Shown here: piece after piece, positions 1-10,621 of the stretch | Layout: each line of letters starts with the position of its first letter | How positions within the stretch are numbered: position 1 is the first letter of the stretch | Assembly: GCF_026712185.1 (NCBI RefSeq) | Contig: NZ_JAPPUX010000002.1 | Location: 1 to 64,000 of the forward strand | Source: Nocardioides pini | GTDB lineage: Bacteria; Actinomycetota; Actinomycetes; Propionibacteriales; Nocardioidaceae | Direction: 5' to 3' | DNA: 64,000 bases | Translations under genes and position numbers: made by a program | Notes under the pieces: generated by a model | Told to the model about the DNA's origin: nothing | Databases searched by the model: none | Seen by the model: the letters and a program-made list of their open reading frames with translations, nothing else

Positions 1-117
1 CGGCGGCCATAGCGAAACGGGAAACACCCGGTCCCATACCGAACCCGGAAGTTAAGCCTTTCAGCGCCGATGGTACTGCAACCGAGAGGTTGTGGGAGAG
101 TAGGACGCCGCCGGACA
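1..117 (+). rRNA. rrf: 5S ribosomal RNA
   Basis: This is the 5S rRNA of the large ribosomal subunit. The conserved internal stretches GTTAAGCC and GAGAGTAGGACGCCGCCGG are present, and the 5' CGGCGG pairs with the 3' CCGCCG to form helix I. The first one to few bases of the mature RNA may lie just outside the window, so it should be treated as complete or nearly complete. The rest of the rRNA operon is presumably upstream. Confidence 0.95.
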
Positions 118-126
118 AACATTGTG

Positions 127-158
127 GAAGTGGGGTCACCTTCGGGTGGCCCCACTTC
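127..158 (+). terminator. rRNA operon terminator hairpin
   Basis: A 14-bp stem (127-140 with 145-158, one G-T pair) is closed by a TTCG tetraloop about 10 bases after 5S rRNA. It is followed by only a weak T run (CTGCATTTCC). Position and stem strength fit the intrinsic terminator of the rRNA operon. Confidence 0.8.
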
Positions 159-324
159 TGCATTTCCGGGGCTCTCGCAGGTCGCGAGACGCCGCCGCGC
201 TGCTGCCTTCCTGGCCGTTCACCGTCCACAGGAGGACCCGCCGCCGGGTTCTCCACAGGCCCCAGCGGTCTGGACCACCACCTGTCGCACCGAGGAGACA
301 CAGTCGTCTCCCAGGAGGTGCACG

Positions 325-765
325 ATGACCACAACGGACACGGCAACAGGCACGACGAAGAGGCGAGCGGCCACGGTGGCTGCTCGCCGCCGCCAGGTGA
401 GCGACGGCGCTGATGACGGACTCGAGGGCACGAACGAGGTGCGGCTCGTGGGCCGCCTGACCAGCGTCCCGGTCCTGGTCGACCTGCCGAGCGGCGACGC
501 GCTCGTCAGCTTCCGGATCTCGGTGCCGCGATCTCCGGGGGCGGCGAAGACCGGGTCGACGTCGAACCAGCGGGTGGACTCGATCCCGTGCTCCGCGTGG
601 AGCGCCGTCCTGCGCCGGCGCATCGCCGGCTGGCGACCCGGCGACACGGTCGAGGTCGCCGGCGCAGTCTGCTGCCGCTTCTACCAGGCCGGGGGAGCGA
701 CGAGGTCGCGCGTGGAGGTCGTGGCTACCTCAGCGAGGATCATCCGTCGTGCACCGGCCGCATGA
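325..765 (+). CDS. Single-stranded DNA-binding protein-like (OB fold)
   Basis: The 146-aa product has a basic, unstructured N-terminus followed from about residue 38 by an SSB-type OB fold (NEVRLVGRLTS, then VSFRISVPR, and a GDTVEVAGAV strand). It lacks the acidic DDDIPF-type C-terminal tail of the housekeeping SSB and ends in a basic sequence, so it is probably an accessory paralogue rather than the replicative SSB. The ATG follows AGGAGG with a short spacer. Its 3' end overlaps the 3' end of the convergent DUF1015 gene by 26 bp. The family call is good; the role is unknown. Confidence 0.75.
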   Translation: MTTTDTATGTTKRRAATVAARRRQVSDGADDGLEGTNEVRLVGRLTSVPVLVDLPSGDALVSFRISVPRSPGAAKTGSTSNQRVDSIPCSAWSAVLRRRIAGWRPGDTVEVAGAVCCRFYQAGGATRSRVEVVATSARIIRRAPAA

Positions 766-1858
766 TCACGCCGAGGCTGGGCTTGGGCTGGAACGAGGTC
801 GCCTTCTCCGGCAGGAGCCCGCCTGACTCGACGAGGGCCCTGACCTGGTCGAAGTCGGGGCTCGGGAGGAGCACTGCGGGTGCAGCGGGGGAGGTGGCGC
901 CCAGCGCTTCGTCGACCGTGTGGTGGTGCTCGAGCCGCGGGGGCGGCACGGGCAGCCGCGGCAGGACATGGTCATGGAGCCACGACACCGCCGCCTCGCG
1001 GTCGAGGCCGAGCGGTGCCACGGCGTACCACGTCTCGCCGTCCGTCAGGACCAGGTGCGTGCTGTCGAGGGCGTCGAGGGCCCGTTGGCGTGACCGTGCG
1101 GTCACCTCGGCGCCCGCGTCACGAGCGGCCTGGACGAGGACGTCGAGGCCGACCCGTGGCAGGGTCCGGTGGATCGCCCCGAGGAACAGGGGAGTGTCGT
1201 CCTGGTCCACGAGCATGGCGAGGCCGGCGTCCCACGGTGTGCCGGGGTGCTCCTCCTGCAGCCGCAGGTAGGCCGCGTAGCGGTGGTGGCCGTCGGCCAG
1301 GAGGCACTGGCTGCGGGAGATCAGCTCACCGATCGTCGCGACGACCTGCTCGTCCCGCACGGCCCAGAGCCGCTGGCGCTGGCCCGCCCGGTCGAGGTAG
1401 CGCCAGTCGGGCTCGGCGCCCGCGATCCGGTCGACGACCTCGCGCAGCTCCTGCCCACCGTGGTGCACCAGGAGGATGGGCGCCGGGTTGAGGTCCATCT
1501 GCCGCATCCGGTCCGCCAGCTCGCCGGCCTGCTCGGGGTGGATCGCCTCGTGCGGCCAGACGGCGCGGTCGGCCAACGTGTCGGCTCGCTCGGACACCCG
1601 CAGGGCGCCGACGAGCCCGCGGACGGTGAGTCCGCCCGAGGTGTACTCGTGGAGGTAGAGGGCGGGCGAGGTGTCGGAGCGTGCGTCGCCGCGGTCGATC
1701 CACTGCAGGAGGCGTGCGGCGACGTCGCGGTAGGGTCGCGCCAGTGCTCGCGCGGAGGCGGGGTCACCCACCCGGCTCGGGGACAGCATGACTGCCCGGA
1801 ACGGGAGCAGCTCGAGGGGCTTCGCCACGTACGGAGGCACGACGGTGGCGAGGTCCAT
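740..1858 (-). CDS. DUF1015 family protein
   Basis: The 372-aa protein belongs to the DUF1015 family by its signature DGHHRYAAY (residues 189-197), ISRSQCLLAD just before it, and a family-typical length. The biochemical role of DUF1015 is not established; some members have been linked to serine or phosphonate metabolism. The gene runs divergently from the HAD phosphatase and convergently into the SSB-like gene. The start at 1858 is supported by a TACGAT -10 box six bases upstream, which suggests a leaderless mRNA. Confidence 0.85.
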   Translation of the reverse strand: MDLATVVPPYVAKPLELLPFRAVMLSPSRVGDPASARALARPYRDVAARLLQWIDRGDARSDTSPALYLHEYTSGGLTVRGLVGALRVSERADTLADRAVWPHEAIHPEQAGELADRMRQMDLNPAPILLVHHGGQELREVVDRIAGAEPDWRYLDRAGQRQRLWAVRDEQVVATIGELISRSQCLLADGHHRYAAYLRLQEEHPGTPWDAGLAMLVDQDDTPLFLGAIHRTLPRVGLDVLVQAARDAGAEVTARSRQRALDALDSTHLVLTDGETWYAVAPLGLDREAAVSWLHDHVLPRLPVPPPRLEHHHTVDEALGATSPAAPAVLLPSPDFDQVRALVESGGLLPEKATSFQPKPSLGVIMRPVHDG

Positions 1859-1864
1859 CGGAGC

Positions 1865-1870
1865 ATCGTA
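1865..1870 (-). promoter_or_regulatory. -10 box for DUF1015 gene (leaderless)
   Basis: TACGAT on the minus strand matches the actinobacterial TANNNT -10 consensus and ends six bases before the ATG, so transcription should begin at or next to the start codon. Confidence 0.55.
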
Positions 1871-1906
1871 GGGGGACGCTCGTCACAATTCGGAAAGGGG
1901 TGCGCC

Positions 1907-2926
1907 ATGCTCGAGGAGTCCACGACGGCCCTCGTCGATGCCCACGACCTGGTGATGTTCGACCTCGACGGCGTGGTCTACGTCGGAGGTGAGGCGATCG
2001 ACGGCGTGCCCGAGGCGATTGACCGGGTGCGGGACTCGGGGCGCCACGTCGCGTTCGTGACCAACAACGCCTCCCGCACGCCTGACCAGGTGGCGCAGAA
2101 GCTCACGAAGGTGGGCGTGGCGGCGTCGGCGGGCGACGTGGTCACGTCGGCGCAGGCCGCGGCACGGCTGCTGGCCGAGGAGCACGGCGCGGGCGCCCGG
2201 GTGCTGATGCTCGGGGGCGAGGGCCTGCGGGTGGCACTGCTCGAAGCAGGTCTCGAGCCGGTGGAGGATCCCGATGGTGCCGTCGCGGTCGCGAGCGGCT
2301 ACGGCCCGGACGTCCGCTGGCGAGACATCATGCGGGTCTCGACGCTCGTGCGGGACGGCCTGCCCTACGTCGCGAGCAACACGGACCTGACGATCCCGAC
2401 CCCCTACGGCCTCGCGCCCGGCCACGGCGTGCTGGTGCGGACCATCACGGGTTTCGCGGGGGTGGAGGCCACCGTGGCCGGCAAGCCCGAGAGGCCCCTG
2501 ATGGAGGAGACCGTCCGGCGCGTCGGCGGCGACCGGCCGCTGATGGTGGGCGACCGTCTCGACACCGACATCGAGGGCGCCCGCGCGATCGATGCCCCCT
2601 CGTTGCTGGTCCTCACCGGCGTGACGTGGCTCGACGAGCTGGCTGCCGCGCCGCCCCGGCTGCGACCGACGTACGTCTCCCCGACGCTGGCGGGCCTGTT
2701 CGAGCCGCAGCCCGTGCCGTCCGTCGAGGGCGCCACCGTCGCGCTCGGCGGCTGGACCGCGAGCGTGGAGGACGGGCGGCTGAAGGTCCAGGGGGACGGC
2801 AGCGACGCCGACTGGTGGCGGGTCGCGGCCACGGCGTGCTGGCGCCACCTGGACGAGGTGGGACACCCCGCCGACGTCTCCGACACGACGCCGCCCGGGC
2901 CGGTCCGGCGCCTCGGCGCCGAGTAG
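1907..2926 (+). CDS. HAD-IIA family phosphatase (NagD/PNPPase-like)
   Basis: The 339-aa protein is a haloacid dehalogenase subfamily IIA phosphatase. Motif I is FDLDGVVY with Asp19 and Asp21, motif II is the VTNNASRT stretch, and the C-terminal MVGDRLDTDIEGA supplies the Mg2+-binding acids. The substrate is unknown; relatives hydrolyse small phosphorylated metabolites. About 70 residues follow the HAD core as a C-terminal extension. The ATG follows GGAAAGGGG at good spacing. It is the first gene of the run leading to tlyA, as in other actinobacteria. Confidence 0.88.
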   Translation: MLEESTTALVDAHDLVMFDLDGVVYVGGEAIDGVPEAIDRVRDSGRHVAFVTNNASRTPDQVAQKLTKVGVAASAGDVVTSAQAAARLLAEEHGAGARVLMLGGEGLRVALLEAGLEPVEDPDGAVAVASGYGPDVRWRDIMRVSTLVRDGLPYVASNTDLTIPTPYGLAPGHGVLVRTITGFAGVEATVAGKPERPLMEETVRRVGGDRPLMVGDRLDTDIEGARAIDAPSLLVLTGVTWLDELAAAPPRLRPTYVSPTLAGLFEPQPVPSVEGATVALGGWTASVEDGRLKVQGDGSDADWWRVAATACWRHLDEVGHPADVSDTTPPGPVRRLGAE

Positions 2927-2929
2927 GCT
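2924..2929 (+). promoter_or_regulatory. -10 box before the small ORF and tlyA (leaderless)
   Basis: TAGGCT overlaps the stop codon of the upstream phosphatase gene and ends seven bases before the ATG at 2937. This fits a leaderless transcript for the small protein-tlyA-nadK-recN group. Confidence 0.55.
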
Positions 2930-2936
2930 CGCGGCC

Positions 2937-3131
2937 ATGACCGAGCTGCCCGACCACGAGCCGACCGGCGTCGAGTCGGTCGACCGCGTCCTGGCCGAGG
3001 TCGCGGCGCTGGCGGACGCACCCGTCGCCGAGCACGTGGCGGTGTTCGAGCGCGCCCACGAGCAGCTGCGCCGCGCCCTCGACGCGCGGTCCGACGGGCC
3101 CGACGCGTCCGGCGACCACCGGGGCGACTGA
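2937..3131 (+). CDS. Small conserved-context protein of unknown function
   Basis: The 64-aa acidic protein contains a heptad-like helical segment (VDRVLAEVAAL to AHEQLRRALDA, about residues 19-50) and a polar tail. No family function is recognised. It sits six bases before tlyA, so it is probably co-transcribed with tlyA and nadK. A matched -10 box upstream supports the start and the reality of the gene. Confidence 0.65.
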   Translation: MTELPDHEPTGVESVDRVLAEVAALADAPVAEHVAVFERAHEQLRRALDARSDGPDASGDHRGD

Positions 3132-3137
3132 ACGACC

Positions 3138-3977
3138 GTGCCCCCCAGACGTCTGCGGCTCGACCAGGAGCTCGTGCGCCGCGGCCTGGCCCGTTCGCGC
3201 GAGCACGCCAGCGAGCTGGTGGCCGCCGGCCGGGTGACGGTCTCCGGTGCGCCCGCCACCAAGCCGGCGACCGGCGTGACGACCGACGTCGCCATCGTGG
3301 TCAAGGACGACCCCACGTCGGTCGACTACGTCTCCCGCGGAGGGCACAAGCTGGCCGGCGCACTCGAGGCGTTCGCCGACCACGGACTCACCGTCGACGG
3401 CAAGCGCTGCCTCGACGCGGGCGCCTCCACGGGCGGCTTCACCGACGTGCTCCTGCGCGCCGGGGCGCGCGAGGTCGTGGCCGTGGACGTCGGCTACGGC
3501 CAGCTCGCCTGGTCGCTGCAGAGCGACGAGCGGGTGCAGGTCCACGACCGGACCAACATCCGCGAGCTCACCCTCGACCTGATCGGCGAGCCGGTCGACC
3601 TCGTGGTGGGCGACCTGTCCTTCATCTCCCTCGCCCTCGTGCTCGACCCGCTGCTGTCGGTGACCCGCGAGGACGGCGCGCTGGCGCTGATGGTGAAGCC
3701 GCAGTTCGAGGTCGGCAAGGAGCGCGTCGGCAAGGGCGGCGTCGTGCGCGACCTCGCGCTGCGTGCCGAGGCGGTCACCACGATCGCCGACCTCGCCGCC
3801 GAGCGCGGCTGGGGCGCCGTGGCCGTCACGGTGAGCCCCCTGCCCGGCCCGTCCGGCAACGTCGAGTTCTTCCTCCTCCTGCGTCGCGGACCGGCCTTGA
3901 TCGGCGCCGAGGAGATCCGCGCCGAGGTCGAGCGTGCCGGGTCGATGGGGGTGGCGGGTGAGAGGGTGGACCCGTGA
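3138..3977 (+). CDS. tlyA: TlyA, 16S/23S rRNA 2'-O-ribose methyltransferase
   Basis: TlyA methylates the 2'-OH of cytidines in 16S and 23S rRNA; in mycobacteria its loss gives capreomycin resistance. The 279-aa protein has an N-terminal S4 RNA-binding domain (about residues 5-65, RLDQELVRRGLARSREHA) and a FtsJ/RrmJ-type SAM domain with LDAGASTGGF (92-101) and VVGDLSFISL. The GTG start overlaps nothing upstream, while its TGA overlaps the nadK GTG by four bases (GTGA), so translation is coupled. Confidence 0.93.
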   Translation: MPPRRLRLDQELVRRGLARSREHASELVAAGRVTVSGAPATKPATGVTTDVAIVVKDDPTSVDYVSRGGHKLAGALEAFADHGLTVDGKRCLDAGASTGGFTDVLLRAGAREVVAVDVGYGQLAWSLQSDERVQVHDRTNIRELTLDLIGEPVDLVVGDLSFISLALVLDPLLSVTREDGALALMVKPQFEVGKERVGKGGVVRDLALRAEAVTTIADLAAERGWGAVAVTVSPLPGPSGNVEFFLLLRRGPALIGAEEIRAEVERAGSMGVAGERVDP

Positions 3978-4924
3978 CCACCCCCAGCCTCCAGCGCCGC
4001 GTCCTGGTGCTCGCCCACACCGGCCGGGCCGAGGCGCGAGACGTGGCCCGGGCCTGCGTCAAGGGCCTGACCGCCCACGGCATCGCCGTGCGGCTGCTGG
4101 CCGACGAGGCAGCCGACCTGGACCTGGCGGACGTCGACGGGCTGGTCGAGACGACGCGTGCCGACGACGAGCCGGGCGAGGGGTGCGAGCTGGTGCTCGT
4201 CATCGGCGGTGACGGCTCGATCCTCCGCGCCGCCGAGATCACCCATGCGACGAGCACGCCGCTGCTCGGCGTCAACCTCGGCCACGTCGGGTTCCTCGCC
4301 GAGGCCGAGCAGGACGACGTCGAGTCCACCATCGCCGCGATCGTCGCGCGCGACTACACCGCCGAGGACCGCCTCACCCTCGACGTCTGCGTCCTCGTGG
4401 GCAAGGAGGTGCGGTTCTCCACCTTCGCGCTCAACGAGGCGAGCGTCGAGAAGGCCGCCCGCGAGCGCATGCTCGAGGTCGTCGTCGAGGTCGACGGGCG
4501 CCCCCTGTCCCGGTGGGGCTGCGACGGCGTCGTCTGCGCCACCCCGACGGGATCGACCGCCTACAACTTCAGCGCCGGCGGCCCCGTGGTCTGGCCCGAG
4601 GTCGAGGCGCTGCTGATGGTCCCGCTCAGCGCGCACGCACTCTTCGCCCGACCCATGGTCGTGGCCCCCACCTCGGTGCTCGCCGTCGAGGTGCTCTCCA
4701 ACACCGAGGGCTCCGGTGTCCTGTGGTGCGACGGTCGGCGCACCGTCGACCTGCCGCCCGGTGCCCGCATCGAGGTACGCCGGGGCGCCCGGCCCGTCCG
4801 TCTCGTCCGGCTGCACCACGCGCCGTTCACCGACCGTCTCGTGGCCAAGTTCGACCTGCCGGTCGAGGGGTGGCGCGGCGCCGCCGAGCGGCGGCGCCGG
4901 GACAACGGGGACGCCGATGCTTGA
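3974..4924 (+). CDS. nadK: NAD kinase
   Basis: NAD kinase phosphorylates NAD to NADP. The 316-aa protein carries the family signature GGDGSILRAAE (78-88), the NE motif in FALNEASVEK and the glycine-rich CATPTGSTAYNFSAGGP segment. It starts at a GTG that overlaps the tlyA stop and ends eight bases inside the start of recN. The tlyA-nadK-recN order is conserved across actinobacteria. Confidence 0.95.
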   Translation: MTTPSLQRRVLVLAHTGRAEARDVARACVKGLTAHGIAVRLLADEAADLDLADVDGLVETTRADDEPGEGCELVLVIGGDGSILRAAEITHATSTPLLGVNLGHVGFLAEAEQDDVESTIAAIVARDYTAEDRLTLDVCVLVGKEVRFSTFALNEASVEKAARERMLEVVVEVDGRPLSRWGCDGVVCATPTGSTAYNFSAGGPVVWPEVEALLMVPLSAHALFARPMVVAPTSVLAVEVLSNTEGSGVLWCDGRRTVDLPPGARIEVRRGARPVRLVRLHHAPFTDRLVAKFDLPVEGWRGAAERRRRDNGDADA

Positions 4925-6689
4925 GGAGCTGCGGATCAGCCAGCTCGGCGTCATCGAGTCCTCGACGCTCGAGCTCGGGCCCGGCCTCACGGTCATCACG
5001 GGAGAGACCGGTGCCGGCAAGACGATGGTGGTGACGGCGCTCGGGTTGCTGCTCGGGGGCCGGGCCGACTCGGGCGCGGTGCGCTCGGGCGCCAAGCAGG
5101 CGCGCGTCGAGGGCGTCGTCGCCGCGAGCGACCTCGACGGCTTCCGCGCGGCCGTCGAGGACGCCGGCGGGGAGGTGGAGGACGACCAGGTCGTCCTGGC
5201 CCGCAACGTCGCTGCCCAGGGGCGCTCCCGCGCGTGGGTCGGCGGCGCGTCGGTGCCGGTGGCGGCCCTGGCCGAGGTCGCCGAGCCCCTCGTGGCCGTG
5301 CACGGCCAGTCCGACCAGCACCGCCTGCTCCGATCGGGCGCCCAGCGCGCCTCGCTCGACCGGTTCGGCGGTGAGGCGCTGGCCGCGACCGCGTCGTCGT
5401 ACGCCGCCCTGTGGGCCGAGCTCGTCGTCACCGAGCGGACCCTGGCCGACGTCGTCGGATCCGCCCGCGAGCGCGCGCGGGAGGCCGACCAGCTGAGGTT
5501 CGGCCTCGGCGAGGTCGAGGCCGTCGATCCACGGCCGGGTGAGGACGCCGAGCTCGCCGCCGAGGAGACGCGCCTCGGCTTCGCCGACACGCTGCGCACG
5601 GCCGCCGAGACCGCCCGCGAGGCCCTCTCGAGCGAGGAGGGCGCCCCCGACGCCCTCGCCACGACCAGCGCGGCGCGGCAGGCGCTCCAGGGCGTCCGCG
5701 ACCACGACCCGGCCGCGGGGGAGCTCGCCGACCGGCTCGCCGAGCTGGGCCACCTGCTCGTCGACCTCGCCGGTGACGTCGCGTCCTACGCCGCGTCCCT
5801 CGAGACCGATCCCGCACGGCTCGCGGCCGTGTCCGAGCGGCGCGCGGCGCTGACGGCACTGACCCGCAAGTACGGCGACACAATCGACGACGTGCTCGCC
5901 TGGGCCGAGGACGGCGCCAAGCGGCTGCTCGACCTCGAGGACACCGACGGCCAGATCGCCGAGCTGGAGTCGCGCCGCGACCGCATCCGTGCCGAGCTGG
6001 GCGAGCTCGCCGCAACCCTGAGCGCCCAGCGCCAGGAGGCCGCGCGACGGCTGGGCGAGGCGGTGAGCGACGAGCTGACCTCCCTGGCGATGCCGCACGC
6101 CACCGTCACGATCGCGGTCACCCAGCAGGGCACACCCGCACCCGCGACCCCGGCGGGGCCCCAGCTCCTGGTCGACGGCCGCTGGCTGCGAGCCGGCGTG
6201 CACGGCGTCGACGACGTGGAGTTCCTGCTCGCCGCCAACACCGGCGCCGACGCCCGCCCGCTGCACAAGGGCGCGTCCGGTGGCGAGCTCTCGCGGGTGA
6301 TGCTCGCGCTGGAGGTGTCCTTGGCCGAGACCGGCTCCGTCCCGACGTTCGTCTTCGACGAGGTCGACGCCGGCGTCGGCGGCAAGGCCGCCATCGAGGT
6401 CGGGCGGCGGCTTGCCGCGCTCGCGCGCACGTCGCAGGTGCTGGTGGTGACCCACCTCCCGCAGGTGGCCGCCTACGCCGACCGGCACGTGGTCGTGCAC
6501 AAGTCCAGCGACGGGTCGGTCACCACCTCGGGCCTCGTCTCGCTGAACGACGACGACCGCGAGCGCGAGCTGTCGCGCATGCTCGCGGGCGTCGAGGACT
6601 CCGACAGCGCGCGGGCCCACGCCCGGGAGCTGCTCGAGGCCGCCGCGCCCGAGCGGGCGTGCCTCCCCGAGAGGCCCACCCGCGGCTGA
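4917..6689 (+). CDS. recN: DNA repair protein RecN
   Basis: RecN is an SMC-like ATPase that acts early in double-strand break repair. The 590-aa product has the N-terminal Walker A GETGAGKT (29-36), long helical coiled-coil arms in the middle, and the C-terminal ABC signature SGGELSRVMLALE, with the Walker B region PTFVFDEVDAGVGG and a QVLVVTHLPQVAA switch. The ATG at 4917 is chosen because homologues start at the first beta strand (MLEELRISQLGVI) and it overlaps the nadK stop. Confidence 0.95.
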   Translation: MLEELRISQLGVIESSTLELGPGLTVITGETGAGKTMVVTALGLLLGGRADSGAVRSGAKQARVEGVVAASDLDGFRAAVEDAGGEVEDDQVVLARNVAAQGRSRAWVGGASVPVAALAEVAEPLVAVHGQSDQHRLLRSGAQRASLDRFGGEALAATASSYAALWAELVVTERTLADVVGSARERAREADQLRFGLGEVEAVDPRPGEDAELAAEETRLGFADTLRTAAETAREALSSEEGAPDALATTSAARQALQGVRDHDPAAGELADRLAELGHLLVDLAGDVASYAASLETDPARLAAVSERRAALTALTRKYGDTIDDVLAWAEDGAKRLLDLEDTDGQIAELESRRDRIRAELGELAATLSAQRQEAARRLGEAVSDELTSLAMPHATVTIAVTQQGTPAPATPAGPQLLVDGRWLRAGVHGVDDVEFLLAANTGADARPLHKGASGGELSRVMLALEVSLAETGSVPTFVFDEVDAGVGGKAAIEVGRRLAALARTSQVLVVTHLPQVAAYADRHVVVHKSSDGSVTTSGLVSLNDDDRERELSRMLAGVEDSDSARAHARELLEAAAPERACLPERPTRG

Positions 6690-6704
6690 CACCATGGCGC
6701 GGTC

Positions 6705-7904
6705 ATGAAGTTCGCAGTCCGCTCCCGCCAAGCCCCCGCCCTCCCCGGCGTGCACGGTCCCGCCCGGGTCCACCGTCGTACGGCCAGTGCCCTCGGCCGG
6801 CTGCACGAGGGGGACGTCGCCGTCCTCGACCACCTCGACATGGACCGGGCGACCGCCCAGGCGCTCGTCGACGCCGGCGTCGTGGCCGTGGTCAACGCCA
6901 GCCCGATGATCTCCGGCCGCTACCCCAACCTGGGCCCGCAGCTGCTCGTCGAGGCCGGTCTCACGGTCGTCGACAGCGTCGGGCCGGAGGTCTTCGACCG
7001 GGTCCGCGACGGAGCCGCCGTCCGTGTCGACGGGGCCACGGTGCACGCCGGTGACGACCAGGTCGCCGAGGGCCGCGAGCTGACCCTCGACCTCGTCGCC
7101 TCGGAGATGGACCGCTCCCGGACCGGGCTCTCGGCGCAGCTCGAGAGCTTCACCCACAACAGCACCGAGTTCCTCCGCCGCGAGCAGGACCTCCTGCTGC
7201 ACGGCCACGGAGTGCCGCGCACCGCCACCGAGATGGCCGGACGCCCCGTGGTGGTGGCCGTGCGGTCCCACGGGTGGGAGGAGGAGCTGCGCGGCATCAA
7301 GCCCTTCGTGCGCGAGCAGCGACCGGTCCTCGTCGGTGTCGACCGCGGCGCGGACGCCCTGGCCAGCGCCGGGCACCATCCCGACGTCGTGGTGGTGACC
7401 GGCCGGTCCGACGACCTGCCGGCTGCCGCGGTGCTGAGGCGTGCCCGCGACGTCGTCGTCCTCGTCGAGCGCGGGGCCCCGCGCAGCGCGACGGAGCCCT
7501 TCGAGCGGCTCGGGATCCGTCCGCTCCGCTTCGAGACGTCGGCCACGACCGAGGACGCCGCCCTGCTGCTCGCCTCGGCGCGCGAGGCCGCGCTGATCGT
7601 GGGCGTGGGCATGCACGCCACGCTCGACGAGTTCCTCGACCGACGCCGCAGCGGCCTCGCCAGCACGTTCCTGACCCGCCTCAAGCTCGGCCCCGACCTC
7701 GTGGACGCGGCAGCCGTGCCGAGGCTCTACGACGGCGCGGTCCGCCCGCGCCACCTCGTCGGCGTCCTCGTCGCCGGGGTGCTCACCCTCGCCGCCGCCG
7801 TCAGCGTCACGCCGGTCGGCCAGCAGTGGGTCGACGAGCTGTCGCCGCCCGTCACCAGCACCACGTCAGACCTGATCGACAACGTCCGAGGAATCCTTCC
7901 GTGA
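6705..7904 (+). CDS. steA: SteA-like cell division / envelope protein
   Basis: The 399-aa protein matches SteA, an actinobacterial septal factor (Rv1697-like) with a thiamin pyrophosphokinase-like core. Two conserved stretches are VVNASPMISGRYPNLGP and PVVVAVRSHGWEEELR. A single C-terminal transmembrane helix (about 350-370) anchors it. In corynebacteria SteA and SteB work together in cytokinesis and peptidoglycan turnover. Here its TGA overlaps the next GTG by four bases, so the pair is coupled. Confidence 0.82.
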   Translation: MKFAVRSRQAPALPGVHGPARVHRRTASALGRLHEGDVAVLDHLDMDRATAQALVDAGVVAVVNASPMISGRYPNLGPQLLVEAGLTVVDSVGPEVFDRVRDGAAVRVDGATVHAGDDQVAEGRELTLDLVASEMDRSRTGLSAQLESFTHNSTEFLRREQDLLLHGHGVPRTATEMAGRPVVVAVRSHGWEEELRGIKPFVREQRPVLVGVDRGADALASAGHHPDVVVVTGRSDDLPAAAVLRRARDVVVLVERGAPRSATEPFERLGIRPLRFETSATTEDAALLLASAREAALIVGVGMHATLDEFLDRRRSGLASTFLTRLKLGPDLVDAAAVPRLYDGAVRPRHLVGVLVAGVLTLAAAVSVTPVGQQWVDELSPPVTSTTSDLIDNVRGILP

Positions 7905-8794
7905 TCACCCTGCGTCACCACCTGCTCACCATCGTCGCCGTGTTCCTCGCCCTCGCGGCCGGGATCGTCCTGGGCGGCGGCCCGCTCTCCGACGTCGGCC
8001 CGACCGTCGCGACCTCGTCGGGCGAGCGGGAGCCCGCGCCGGCGGACGACCGCGCCCAGACCGACTACACCGAGAGCGTCGTCTCCGCCCTGGGGCCGGC
8101 GACCGTCAGCGGCCGCCTCGCCGACCGCTCGGTCGCCGTCGTGACGGTGCCGGGAGCCGACGAGCAGGTCGTCACCGCGCTCACCGAGCAGGTGTCCGCC
8201 GCCGGCGGCACCGTCAGCGCGCGCTACGACCTCTCCGACGACCTCGTCGACCCCGGCCAGAAGTCGCTGGTCGACACGCTCGGCAGCCAGCTGCTGACCC
8301 AGCAGGCCGAGGGAGACGTCGCCGCGGACGCGTCGACGTACGACCGCATCGGTCAGCTGATCGGTCTGGCGGTGGCGACGAAGGAGGCCGAGGGCCTCGA
8401 CGTCAACGGCAAGGCCCGGGCCATCGTCGACGCCGTGAGCGGCGCCGGGCTGATGGCGAAGCCGGGCGAGGTCGCGCAGCGCTCGCCGCTGGTGCTGCTC
8501 GTCCTGGGCACGGACGCCGGTGACGAGGGCTCCGACGCGATCCTCGCCGGGCTCGCCCAGGGACTGGCGGCCCAGGCGGGTGGCGTGGTCGTGGCGGGCG
8601 TCACCGCCGACGGGGGAGAGGGCCAGCTCGGCCGCCTCCGTGCCGACCCGGCCTCGGCCGCAGTGGCGACGCTCGACGGGGTGGACACCGCCGCCGGACG
8701 CGTCGCGACGGTCCTCACCCTCCAGCGCTCCCTGACGACTCCGGGCGGTGCGTTCGGTGCGTCGGGTGCGGACGGCCCCGTCCCCCTCGGGTAG
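7901..8794 (+). CDS. SteB/MctB-like membrane protein
   Basis: The 297-aa protein has one N-terminal membrane helix (HLLTIVAVFLALAAGIVLGG) and a large extracytoplasmic domain, like Rv1698 (annotated copper transporter MctB) and corynebacterial SteB. The copper-transport role of Rv1698 is debated, and the coupling to steA favours the SteA-partner role. It starts at a GTG within the steA stop. Its TAG stop overlaps the pyrG -10 box. Confidence 0.8.
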   Translation: MITLRHHLLTIVAVFLALAAGIVLGGGPLSDVGPTVATSSGEREPAPADDRAQTDYTESVVSALGPATVSGRLADRSVAVVTVPGADEQVVTALTEQVSAAGGTVSARYDLSDDLVDPGQKSLVDTLGSQLLTQQAEGDVAADASTYDRIGQLIGLAVATKEAEGLDVNGKARAIVDAVSGAGLMAKPGEVAQRSPLVLLVLGTDAGDEGSDAILAGLAQGLAAQAGGVVVAGVTADGGEGQLGRLRADPASAAVATLDGVDTAAGRVATVLTLQRSLTTPGGAFGASGADGPVPLG

Positions 8795-8797
8795 GAT
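8792..8797 (+). promoter_or_regulatory. -10 box of pyrG (leaderless)
   Basis: TAGGAT fits TANNNT and ends eight bases before the pyrG GTG. No Shine-Dalgarno sequence precedes the start, so a leaderless mRNA is likely. Confidence 0.6.
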
Positions 8798-8799
8798 AA

Positions 8800-10500
<1,701 letters not shown>

Positions 10501-10507
10501 CCTCCCA

Positions 10508-10621
10508 GCGCGAGGAAGTGCCCGGTCGGCGCCTCCCAGCGCGAGGAAGTGCCCGGTCGGCGCCTCTGAGCGCGAGGAGGTGCCCGGTCGGCGCCTGGCA
10601 GCGCGAGGAAGTGCCCGGTCA
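10508..10621. repeat. 31-bp tandem repeat, four copies
   Basis: The core GCGCGAGGAAGTGCCCGGTC recurs at 10508, 10539, 10570 and 10601, an exact 31-bp period, the last copy being partial. The copies differ at only a few positions. The array fills the space between the convergent pyrG and pepN genes, and the last copy contains the pepN stop codon. The period is not a multiple of three, so it is not a coding repeat. Confidence 0.9.

Noticed and set aside
4827..7754. A 975-codon open frame on the minus strand opposite nadK, recN and steA
   Set aside because: It is the mirror frame of high-GC genes on the other strand; its residues are Gly/Arg/Val-rich with no domain, while the + strand genes have full motifs.
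10508..10621. CRISPR array
   Set aside because: The 31-bp repeats follow each other directly with no variable spacers, and no cas genes are seen.
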